Assembly (NCBI RefSeq): GCF_902859695.1
Contig: NZ_CADIJL010000014.1
Location: 62,001 to 126,000, forward strand
Direction: 5' to 3'
Source of the DNA: Achromobacter ruhlandii
Lineage (GTDB): Bacteria > Pseudomonadota > Gammaproteobacteria > Burkholderiales > Burkholderiaceae_B
Length of the DNA: 64,000 bases
Made by a program: the position numbers and the translations under genes. Below the pieces are notes generated by a model, which searched no databases, was not told where the DNA came from, and worked only from the letters and a program-made list of their open reading frames with translations. Shown piece by piece: positions 29,711 through 37,807 of the stretch (position 1 is its first letter; each line of letters begins with the position of its first letter).

Positions 29711-30850
29711 ATGTCCCAAGAAGTCATACGCGGCATTGTGCTGCCCCCGCCCGCCCAGGCCGGCGATCCCCTAGCCAGCGTCGACACGCCCAGCCTGGTG
29801 CTGGATCTGGCCGCGTTCGAGGCCAACCTGCGCGCCATGCAGGCCTGGGCCGACCGCCACGAGGTCGCGCTGCGGCCCCACGCCAAGGCCCACAAATGCC
29901 CCGAGGTCGCGCGCCGCCAGCTGGCGCTGGGCGCGCGCGGCATCTGTTGCCAGAAGGTCAGCGAGGCCGTGCCCTTCGTGGCCGCCGGCATCACCGACAT
30001 CCACATCAGCAACGAAGTGGTCGGCCCGGCCAAGCTGCGCCTCTTGGCCCAGCTGGCGCGCGCCGCCAAGCTCAGCGTCTGCGTCGACAACGCCGCCAAC
30101 CTGGCGCGGATCTCGCAGGCCATGGCCGCGGCCGGCGCCGAGATCGACGTGCTGGTGGAAGTGGACGTGGGCCAGGGCCGCTGCGGCGTGTCCGACGACG
30201 CCACCGTGCTGGCGCTGGCGCAGCAGGCGCGCGACCTGCCGGGCGTGACCTTCGTCGGCCTGCAGGCCTACCACGGCTCGGTGCAGCACTTGCGCACCCG
30301 CGAAGAACGCGCCGCGGTCTGCCGCCAGGCCGCGCGCATCGCCGCGTCGTATCAACTGCTGCTGCGCGAGAGCGGCATCGCCTGCGACATCATCACCGGG
30401 GGCGGCACCGGCAGCGTCGAGTTCGACGCCGCCAGCGGCGTCTACACCGAACTGCAGGCCGGCTCCTACGCCTTCATGGACGGCGACTACGGCGCCAACG
30501 AATGGGACGGCGCGCTCGCCTTCCAGAACAGCCTGTTCGTGCTGTCCACCGTGATGAGCACGCCGGCGCCCGACCGCGTCATCCTCGACGCCGGCCTGAA
30601 GTCCACCACCGCCGAATGCGGCCCGCCCGCGATCCACGGCGCCCAGGGCCTGCAATACGCCGCCATCAACGACGAACACGGCGTGGTGCGCGTCGCATCC
30701 GGCGCGCAGCCGCCCGCGCTGGGCGACACGCTGCTGCTGGTGCCCTCGCACGTCGATCCCACCTTCAACCTGCACGACGGGCTGGTGGTGTATCGCGACG
30801 GCATCGTGCAGGACATCTGGGAGATCTCGGCGCGCGGGTTCTCGCGCTGA
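29711..30850 (+). CDS. D-threonine aldolase / D-3-hydroxyaspartate aldolase-like PLP enzyme
   Basis: The 379-residue enzyme belongs to the fold-type III alanine-racemase-like DSD1/D-threonine aldolase family. The PLP lysine is expected at Lys59 (RPHAKAHK), the phosphate-binding GGGTGS is central, and the C-terminal metal site HVDPT lies at residues 347-351, where D-threonine aldolases bind Mn or Zn. The family cleaves D-3-hydroxy amino acids to glycine plus an aldehyde, or dehydrates hydroxyaspartate. It diverges from the TAXI transporter and faces an amino-acid importer, so a role in using an imported D-hydroxy amino acid is plausible. Confidence 0.88.
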   Translation: MSQEVIRGIVLPPPAQAGDPLASVDTPSLVLDLAAFEANLRAMQAWADRHEVALRPHAKAHKCPEVARRQLALGARGICCQKVSEAVPFVAAGITDIHISNEVVGPAKLRLLAQLARAAKLSVCVDNAANLARISQAMAAAGAEIDVLVEVDVGQGRCGVSDDATVLALAQQARDLPGVTFVGLQAYHGSVQHLRTREERAAVCRQAARIAASYQLLLRESGIACDIITGGGTGSVEFDAASGVYTELQAGSYAFMDGDYGANEWDGALAFQNSLFVLSTVMSTPAPDRVILDAGLKSTTAECGPPAIHGAQGLQYAAINDEHGVVRVASGAQPPALGDTLLLVPSHVDPTFNLHDGLVVYRDGIVQDIWEISARGFSR

Positions 30851-30883
30851 TGGCGGGGGCGGGCCGTCGGCAACGGCCCGCGC

Positions 30884-31601
<718 letters not shown>

Positions 31602-31621
<20 letters not shown>

Positions 31622-32258
31622 GCAACTTCCTTTCCAGCAGCAGGCTGAGGCGCGACAGGGGCCAGCACAGCGCGAAATAGATCAGCGCGGCGCAGGCATA
31701 GACAGTGAAGGGGCTGAAGGTGGCGTTGGTGATCACCGTGCTGGCCTTGGACAGCTCGGTGAAACCAATGATGGAGGTGAGCGCCGTGCTCTTGACGATC
31801 TGCACCGCGAAGCCGACGGTCGGCGCCACCGCGATGCGCAGCGCCTGCGGCAGCACCACGTAGCGCATCTGCTGCACATAGCCCAGCGCCAGGCTGGCCG
31901 AGGCTTCCCACTGGCCTTTCGGAATCGCTTCCACGCAGCCGCGCCAGATCTCGGCCAGGAACGCGCCCGACCACAGCGTCAGCGCCGCGCCCGCGGCCAG
32001 CCACGGCGGAACCTCGACCCCGGCCAGCGACAAGCCGAAGAACGCCAGGAACAACTGCATCAGCAGCGGCGTGCCCTGGAACAGTTCGATATACGCCCAG
32101 CTCACGCGCCGCAGCAGCGCCACGCGCGAGGTCCGCATCATCAGCGCCAGCATGCCCATCAGCGCGCCGCCGGCAAACGCCACCAGCGACAGCACGATGG
32201 TCCAGCGCGCCGCCAGCAGCAGGTTGCGGACAATGTCCCAGGTGGTGAACTCGATCAT
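31602..32258 (-). CDS. Amino acid ABC transporter permease (second)
   Basis: The 218-residue permease is of the HisM/GlnP type with about five membrane spans, PLLMQLFLAFFG and the EAA loop EASASLALGYVQQMRYVVLPQALR. ATG 32258 overlaps the stop of the first permease as ATGA, indicating coupling; the longer frame is a shadow of that gene. It pairs with the other permease as a heterodimer. Confidence 0.92.
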
Positions 32259-32923
32259 CGCGCCGCCTTGCGGAACAACCGCCTGCCCGTCATGCGCAGA
32301 AACTGGCGCAACAACACCGCCAGCACCAGATAGATGCCGGTGGTCACGAAATACACCTCGAACGCGCGGAAATTGCGCGACTGGATGAAGTTGGCCGCGA
32401 ACGTCAGGTCCTCGGCCGCGATCTGCGAGCACACCGCCGACCCCAGCATCACGATCACGATCTGCGACGACAGCGCCGGCCAGATGCGCGCCAATGCGGG
32501 TTTCAGCACCACATGGCGGAACACCTGCAAGCGCGTCATCGCCAGGCTGGCGCCGGCCTCGTACTGGCCCTTGGGCGTGGCGTCGATGCCGGCGCGGATG
32601 ATCTCGGCGCTGTAGGCGCCCAGGTTCAGCGCCATCGCCAGGCAGGCCGCCTGCATCTCGCTGAACTGCACGCCCAGCGACGGCAGCCCGAAGAACACGA
32701 AAAACAACTGGATCAGGAACGGCGTGTTGCGCACCACCTCCACATAGGCGGTGACCGGCGCGCGCAGCCAGCGCGGCCCCTGCGTGCGGGCCCAGGCGCA
32801 GGCGATGCCCAGCGCCACGCCCGCCACCGCGCCAAACGCGATCAGCTCGACCGTCACGCCAATGCCCTTGATGAGCACCGGCGTGTAGTCGAACACGGAA
32901 GCGAAGTCGAATTGATAAGCCAT
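32255..32923 (-). CDS. Amino acid ABC transporter permease (first)
   Basis: The 222-residue permease is of the HisQ/GlnP type: VRNTPFLIQLFFVFFGLP and EAGASLAMTRLQVFRHVVLKPALARIWP (EAA loop). It starts 28 bases after the binding-protein stop, is coupled to the next permease, and shares the nitrogen-type promoter. Confidence 0.92.
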   Translation of the reverse strand: MAYQFDFASVFDYTPVLIKGIGVTVELIAFGAVAGVALGIACAWARTQGPRWLRAPVTAYVEVVRNTPFLIQLFFVFFGLPSLGVQFSEMQAACLAMALNLGAYSAEIIRAGIDATPKGQYEAGASLAMTRLQVFRHVVLKPALARIWPALSSQIVIVMLGSAVCSQIAAEDLTFAANFIQSRNFRAFEVYFVTTGIYLVLAVLLRQFLRMTGRRLFRKAAR

Positions 32924-32951
32924 GAACAGCGCTCCGGCGCGCGCGCCTGCC

Positions 32952-33734
32952 TTACAGATCCTTGGGCAGATCGGCGCCCAGCCACTTCTTGGAGATCGCC
33001 GTCAGCGAGCCGTCGCGCTTGGCATTGGCCAGGATCTCGTTGACCTTGGCGCGCAGCTTCGGCTCGTCCTTGTTCAGGCCGATGTAGCAGGGCGAATCCT
33101 TGATCAGGAACTTGGTCTCGGGCTTCTTCGGCGGGTTGCGCGCCAGGATCGCGGCCGCCACCACGTTGCCCGTGGCGATCAGCGGCACCTGGCCCGACAG
33201 GAAGGCGGTGATGGTGCCGTTGTTGTCTTCATAGCGCTTGAGCGTGGCCGTGGGCGGCGCGATCTTGGTCAGCTCGATGTCCTCGACCGCGCCGCGCGTC
33301 ACGCCGATGGTCTTGCCCGCCAGGTCGGCGGCCGACGCCACCTTCACATCGGCCGGCCCGAACACGCCATTGAAGAACGGCGCATACGCGTCGGAGAAAT
33401 CGATCGCCTTCTCGCGCTCCGGATTCTTGCCCAGGCTGGAGATCACCAGATCCACCTTGCGGGTCTGCAGGTACGGCACGCGGTTGGCGCTGGTCACCGG
33501 CACCAGCTCCAGCTTCACGCCCAGCTGCTTGGCGATCAGCGCGGCCGTGTCGATGTCGTAGCCCAGCGGCTTCATGTCGGCGCCGACCGAGCCGAACGGC
33601 GGGAAGTCCTGCGGCACGGCGACCTTGAGGGTGCCGCGCTTGACGATATCGTCCAGGGTGTCGGCATGCGTGAGCGGCGCGGCCAGCAGCGTGGCGGCGG
33701 TGCAGAGGGACAGCAACAGGGTTCTACGGTTCAT
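32952..33734 (-). CDS. Amino acid ABC transporter substrate-binding protein
   Basis: The 260-residue periplasmic protein has a signal peptide (NRRTLLLSLCTAATLLAAPLTHA) and a family 3 solute-binding domain (GTLKVAVPQDFPPFGSVGADMKPLGYDIDTAALIAKQLGVKLELVPVTSANRVPYL). The exact amino acid cannot be predicted. ATG 33734 is taken because it begins the signal peptide and follows GGAGAGTTCCTC. A consensus sigma-54 promoter lies 77 bases upstream with NtrC-like boxes beyond it. Confidence 0.93.
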   Translation of the reverse strand: MNRRTLLLSLCTAATLLAAPLTHADTLDDIVKRGTLKVAVPQDFPPFGSVGADMKPLGYDIDTAALIAKQLGVKLELVPVTSANRVPYLQTRKVDLVISSLGKNPEREKAIDFSDAYAPFFNGVFGPADVKVASAADLAGKTIGVTRGAVEDIELTKIAPPTATLKRYEDNNGTITAFLSGQVPLIATGNVVAAAILARNPPKKPETKFLIKDSPCYIGLNKDEPKLRAKVNEILANAKRDGSLTAISKKWLGADLPKDL

Positions 33735-33810
33735 GAGGAACTCTCCAGGGCGCGCCGCCCCGGGAGCGGGGTCGAGCGTTGCACACCAATTCGGTATACA
33801 AAACTGGAAA

Positions 33811-33826
33811 AGCAAGTTCCGTGCCA
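33811..33826 (-). promoter_or_regulatory. Sigma-54 promoter for the amino-acid importer
   Basis: On the minus strand the site reads TGGCACGGAACTTGCT, a full match to TGGCACRNNNNTTGCW with correct spacing. It lies 77 bases before the binding-protein ATG. Confidence 0.82.
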
Positions 33827-33867
33827 TTTTGCGGCGCCGTGGCGCGCGCCTATTGCTCCTTGCCCAT

Positions 33868-33904
33868 CGCACCAGGGTGGTGCATCATGCGCCGTTGCGG
33901 CGCA
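33868..33904 (-). promoter_or_regulatory. NtrC-like enhancer boxes
   Basis: GCACCAGGGTGGTGC (33869-33883) fits GCAC-N7-GTGC and nearly the full NtrC palindrome. A weaker palindrome, GCGCCGTTGCGGCGC, follows at about 33889-33903. They lie about 45-75 bases upstream of the -24 element. The same paired layout occurs at 2874-2903. Confidence 0.65.
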
Positions 33905-33980
33905 TGCGTGGCACCGGATCGGCACCACGGCGAGCGCCGGGGCGGGAATAGCCCCGCCACCGGCTCCTGCGGGACAGTCG

Positions 33981-34946
33981 TCAGTCCACCTGCGCGCCCG
34001 ACTGCTTGACCGCCTTGCCCCACTTGTCGACCTCGCCGGCGATGAACGCGCCGGTGGCTTCGGGCTTCATCGGCATCGGCTCCGCGCCGCGGTCGCGGAA
34101 GAACTTCTGCATCTCGGGCGTGCCCAGCACGTGGCCGATCTGCTGGCTCAGGTAGTTGGTAATGGCCGGCGGCGTATCACGGGGCGCCAGCACCGCCGCC
34201 CAGCCGATCGCCTCGAAACCCGGATAACCGCTCTCGGCCACCGTCGGCACGTCCGGCAGTTGCGGCAGGCGCTTGGCCGTCGTCACCGCCAGCGCCACCG
34301 CCTTCTTGCTCTGCACGTGCGGCAGCCCCGCCGTCACCGAATCCACCATCAGCGGCACCTGGTGCCCCAGGAAATCCGCCTGCGCCGGGCCGCTGCCCTT
34401 GTACGGAATATGGCGGATGTCGATATTGGCCGCCGCCTTGAACATCTCGGCCGACAGATGCTGCGTGCCGCCAATGCCCGCGCTGGCATACGCCAGCTCG
34501 CCCGGATTGGCGCGCGCCTGCTTGACCAGCTGCTGCAGCGACGTGATGCCCGAAGCCGGCGTCGCCAGGAACATCAGCGGCACCGAGAACACCCCCGACA
34601 CCGGCGCGAAATCCTTGGTCAGGCTGTAGTTGATGGTCTTGTACAGCGTCTGGTTCACCGCCGCGGCCGAGCCCGCGATCACCAGCGTGTAACCGTCCGG
34701 CGTCGCGCGCGCGGCCTGTTCCATGCCGATATTGCTGCCAGCGCCGGCGCGGTTCTCCACCACGATCGGCTGCTTGACCGCCGTGCCCAGCTTCTCGGCC
34801 AGCGCGCGGGCGAAGATATCGGTGGCCTGCCCCGGCGGGAACGGCACGATCAGGCGGATGGGACGGTCGGGATACTCGGCATGCGCGGCCGTCGCGGCCG
34901 CCGCCAGCACCAGGCCGGCGGCAAGACTGGAAAGAATTCGTGTCAT
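33981..34946 (-). CDS. Bug-family tripartite tricarboxylate transporter binding protein
   Basis: The 321-residue periplasmic protein has a signal peptide ([18 protein letters not shown]) followed by [25 protein letters not shown], the Bug/TctC hallmark with the ligand-binding loop, and later [20 protein letters not shown]. Orphan Bug genes without TctA/TctB neighbours are abundant in Bordetella and Achromobacter, as here. Ligand unknown (small carboxylates or amides are typical). Confidence 0.94.
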   Translation of the reverse strand: MTRILSSLAAGLVLAAAATAAHAEYPDRPIRLIVPFPPGQATDIFARALAEKLGTAVKQPIVVENRAGAGSNIGMEQAARATPDGYTLVIAGSAAAVNQTLYKTINYSLTKDFAPVSGVFSVPLMFLATPASGITSLQQLVKQARANPGELAYASAGIGGTQHLSAEMFKAAANIDIRHIPYKGSGPAQADFLGHQVPLMVDSVTAGLPHVQSKKAVALAVTTAKRLPQLPDVPTVAESGYPGFEAIGWAAVLAPRDTPPAITNYLSQQIGHVLGTPEMQKFFRDRGAEPMPMKPEATGAFIAGEVDKWGKAVKQSGAQVD

Positions 34947-35090
34947 GATCGGTCAGTAAAAAGCGACAAAGCGCGGCGTCCGGCGCCGGCCCTGTTGCAT
35001 AAAATAGAGAGCCCCGCGCAAGCGGCCCTTTTGGGGCGGCCGTGGGGCGGATCGGCTGGGGGTGCGTCACGATAGCATTCCCCCGCCGGT

Positions 35091-35109
35091 GCTAAATTCG
35101 GCATTTAGC
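35091..35109. promoter_or_regulatory. Palindrome upstream of argD
   Basis: GCTAAAT and ATTTAGC form a perfect 7-base inverted repeat around TCGGC, 51 bases upstream of the argD ATG. It could be an operator or leader hairpin. The 34947-35159 gap otherwise shows only promoter-like AT-rich patches (for example around 34997-35007). Confidence 0.35.
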
Positions 35110-35159
35110 GTTTCCCCTTCTTTTTCAACCCCTGTTCTCTCCTTTCAGCAGGAACCGCC

Positions 35160-36353
35160 ATGGAATTCAGCCAGTACAACGTCAACGCCCTCATGGAGAT
35201 CACCTCCCGTCCGGACCTCGTGTTCGTGCGCGGCCAGGGGTCCTGGCTGGAGGATCACGCGGGCAAGCGATACCTGGACTTCGTCCAGGGCTGGGCCGTC
35301 AACACCCTGGGCCACAGCGCCCCGGAAATGCAGAAGGCCCTGCTGGACCAGTCCAAGCTGCTGATGAACCCGTCGCCGGCGTTCTACAACCTGCCCTCCA
35401 TCGAACTGGCCACCCGCCTGACCGGCGCCTCGGTCTTCGACCGCGTCTTCTTCGCCAACAGCGGCGGCGAAGCCAACGAAGGCGCCATCAAGCTGGCGCG
35501 CAAATGGGGCCAGGTCAACAAGAAAGGCGCCTACAAGATCATCACCATGAACCACGGCTTCCACGGCCGCACCCTGGCCACGATGTCGGCGTCGGGCAAG
35601 CCGGGCTGGGACAAGATGTTCGCGCCGCAGGTGGAAGGTTTCCCGAAGGCCGAGATCAATGATCTGGAATCGGTGCGTAAGCTGATCGACGACCAGACCG
35701 TCGCCATCATGCTCGAACCCGTCCAGGGCGAAGCCGGCGTCATCCCGGCGACGAAGGAATTCATGCAGGGCCTGCGCAAGCTGGCGGATGAGCACAAGCT
35801 GCTGTTTATTGTTGATGAAGTGCAGACGGGGATGGGGCGTACGGGGACGTTGTTCGCTTACCAACAATCCGATGTGGTGCCGGACATCATGACGCTGGCG
35901 AAGGGGATTGGTGGTGGGGTGCCGCTGGCTGCTTTGTTGGCCCGTCAGGAAGTTTGCGTGTTCTCGCATGGGGACCAGGGTGGCACGTATAACGGGAATC
36001 CGTTGATGGCGGCAGTGGGGGTGGCGGTGTTTGACGCCCTGGCTGCGCCGGGCTTCATGGAATCGGTGAATGCGCGTGCCAAGCAACTGTCCGAAGGGCT
36101 GCTGGCTTTGTCGGCCAAGTATGGGATGAAGGGCGAGCGCGGGATGGGCCTGCTGCGCGCACTGATCATGGATCGCGATGACGGCCCCGCCATCGTCGAA
36201 GCTGCGCGGAATTTGACGCCGAATGGGCTGCTGCTGAATGCGCCGCGGGGGAATTTGCTGCGGTTTATGCCGGCGTTGAATGTGACGGTTGAGGAAATCG
36301 ATACGATGCTTACGCAGTTGGATGGGTTGATTGCGCAGGTGCGTAAGGCCTGA
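35160..36353 (+). CDS. argD: Acetylornithine transaminase / class III aminotransferase
   Basis: The 397-residue PLP enzyme interconverts N-acetylornithine and N-acetylglutamate semialdehyde in arginine synthesis. Motifs are FFANSGGEANEGAIKLARKW, HGFHGRT, the metal/PLP aspartate in IVDEVQTGMGRTG, and the PLP lysine in LAKGIGGG. AGGAA precedes the ATG. Codon style changes near 35800: the first half uses mostly C-ending codons, the second many GGG, GGT, TTG and TTT codons, though the protein stays intact. Closely related succinylornithine or 4-aminobutyrate aminotransferases are alternatives. Confidence 0.9.
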   Translation: MEFSQYNVNALMEITSRPDLVFVRGQGSWLEDHAGKRYLDFVQGWAVNTLGHSAPEMQKALLDQSKLLMNPSPAFYNLPSIELATRLTGASVFDRVFFANSGGEANEGAIKLARKWGQVNKKGAYKIITMNHGFHGRTLATMSASGKPGWDKMFAPQVEGFPKAEINDLESVRKLIDDQTVAIMLEPVQGEAGVIPATKEFMQGLRKLADEHKLLFIVDEVQTGMGRTGTLFAYQQSDVVPDIMTLAKGIGGGVPLAALLARQEVCVFSHGDQGGTYNGNPLMAAVGVAVFDALAAPGFMESVNARAKQLSEGLLALSAKYGMKGERGMGLLRALIMDRDDGPAIVEAARNLTPNGLLLNAPRGNLLRFMPALNVTVEEIDTMLTQLDGLIAQVRKA

Positions 36354-36375
36354 TCTACTTTACCTGGCAATAATC

Positions 36376-36402
36376 AAAGGGTCGCTTGCGACCCTTTTGT
36401 TT
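36376..36402. terminator. Bidirectional terminator between argD and the nuclease operon
   Basis: AAAGGGTCGC / GCGACCCTTT with a TT loop is followed by TGTTT on the plus strand and preceded by AATCAAA, so it can end both argD and the convergent minus-strand operon. Confidence 0.88.
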
Positions 36403-36441
36403 GCGCGATCGTGTACTTTGGATTTTCAGTGTCAATTACGC

Positions 36442-37794
36442 TCACTGGTTCAAGTGCTTTTTGGTGAGCACGTCCAGTAGAGTTCCGCCTGGCGAGAGAC
36501 TGATAGATGCATGGCGATGAGCTAGCGCGACGGGAACAACTGAGTTTTCATAAAGATCGAACTCTAGGTGGCGGATCAGCGAAAATGCCCGCGCAAGCCA
36601 GTGATCGTAGTTGGTAGGATCAGCCTTCATGCCAGAAAACTGCTTGCGATTGTGCTTGTTCGAAAATGGGTAGGCTAAGCAAACGTCAAAGATCCTGCCA
36701 CTATCCGTCTTATATATGAAATCCTGCCCGTAATAGGTTTCGTGGCCGAAATTATCGGTCAACGGCGCGATGCCATTAATGAACTTCGCACGGTAATCGT
36801 CCGAGACGGGGCAAAAGGTGCCGTTTCTGAGGTGTGGTGAAAGAGCGCGGGCATGCTCCATGACCATGCCGTCTTTTTGAAGTCCCATAATCAAAGGGGA
36901 CGGGAGATTCGCCGCAGTGCACCGTTCGAATAGTTTGTTATAGAACGCCTGAATTGAGGCATGGTATCGCGCAGGTTGACCAAACAGGGCGAGAGGTCCG
37001 TCCACCATAATCGCAGCGCCTGCAACGGTCGAAAGGCTGTTGTCTGCCATTACTTTCAGGAGCGTAGCCAGTTGGAGGTGTTCGACCGCGTTCATGAAGC
37101 GCGTGATCGCTGATGAGTTATCTCCTTGGTCAGATATTTGCTCGTGGATGCGAAGAGAATCTGTGACATAAACAACCGTGTGGCAACTCGTGCACTTTCT
37201 TTCGTCTTCCCCAGCCTTGAAAAAATGAGGGCCAGCCGCTCCGCATGACGGACACCGTTCAATAGCAATTTGCCCATCCTCTAGGTGATAGAGCATGTCT
37301 TTGACTGAGAAACCTCCTCTAGGGATTTGCGTTCGTTCGTCGGTGAGCTGCTCGTACACCGCTCGACGAAATCCGTCCTGTACTTGCATGCCCTTATATC
37401 TTACGTTCGAGCCAGGCAAAGTAAACGCGACAGCACGAGCTTTGTTGTGCAAGCTCGCCGCTGCGTACGGGTCAACAAATGGGATCCCTGGTTTTACTAG
37501 CCCGTTATAGTCCCCCATATCGAATGCCATAAAGCTCGTCTTCACGTAGCCGATCTGGGTTGAAGGAAACTTCTTGTCGATCGGTTCGGAATAGGTGCTT
37601 CCATCTGAGGCAATAACTAACTTAGGCAGCTCATTGCACATGGGTGCTCGTTGAAAATTACCTGCAATTTCTTTGGCGGCTTGTTCTCCTGGCTGTGTTA
37701 AATAAGCGCATTCCGCAAGAAATTTTCTGACGTCGTCATTTTTGACGATGTCTATATGACCTCGCTTACTCGCCTGTTGTCCTTCATAGGGCAT
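36442..37794 (-). CDS. NurA-domain nuclease-like protein with internal zinc ribbon
   Basis: This 450-residue protein shows the NurA pattern: an N-terminal metal-binding aspartate in IASDGST (Asp64), a central VDGPLALFG (Asp265), and a C-terminal HRHASISLS segment (about residues 427-436). NurA is a 5'-3' exonuclease that works inside a HerA hexamer on DNA ends. Unusually, a CPSC...CTSC zinc ribbon (Cys181-Cys204) lies between the catalytic segments. ATG 37794 is chosen over the TTG at 37818: GGAGAACGT precedes it and it begins 13 bases after the HerA stop. It is third in a Dam-HerA-NurA operon that is AT-richer than its surroundings. The family call is from motifs and partner. Confidence 0.78.
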   Translation of the reverse strand: MPYEGQQASKRGHIDIVKNDDVRKFLAECAYLTQPGEQAAKEIAGNFQRAPMCNELPKLVIASDGSTYSEPIDKKFPSTQIGYVKTSFMAFDMGDYNGLVKPGIPFVDPYAAASLHNKARAVAFTLPGSNVRYKGMQVQDGFRRAVYEQLTDERTQIPRGGFSVKDMLYHLEDGQIAIERCPSCGAAGPHFFKAGEDERKCTSCHTVVYVTDSLRIHEQISDQGDNSSAITRFMNAVEHLQLATLLKVMADNSLSTVAGAAIMVDGPLALFGQPARYHASIQAFYNKLFERCTAANLPSPLIMGLQKDGMVMEHARALSPHLRNGTFCPVSDDYRAKFINGIAPLTDNFGHETYYGQDFIYKTDSGRIFDVCLAYPFSNKHNRKQFSGMKADPTNYDHWLARAFSLIRHLEFDLYENSVVPVALAHRHASISLSPGGTLLDVLTKKHLNQ

Positions 37795-37807
37795 ACGTTC
37801 TCCGTGC

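Noticed and set aside
33790-33804. GTATAC palindrome resembling a GntR (FCD) operator near the amino-acid importer
   Set aside because: The flanks do not complete the palindrome, and a full sigma-54/NtrC arrangement already explains regulation.
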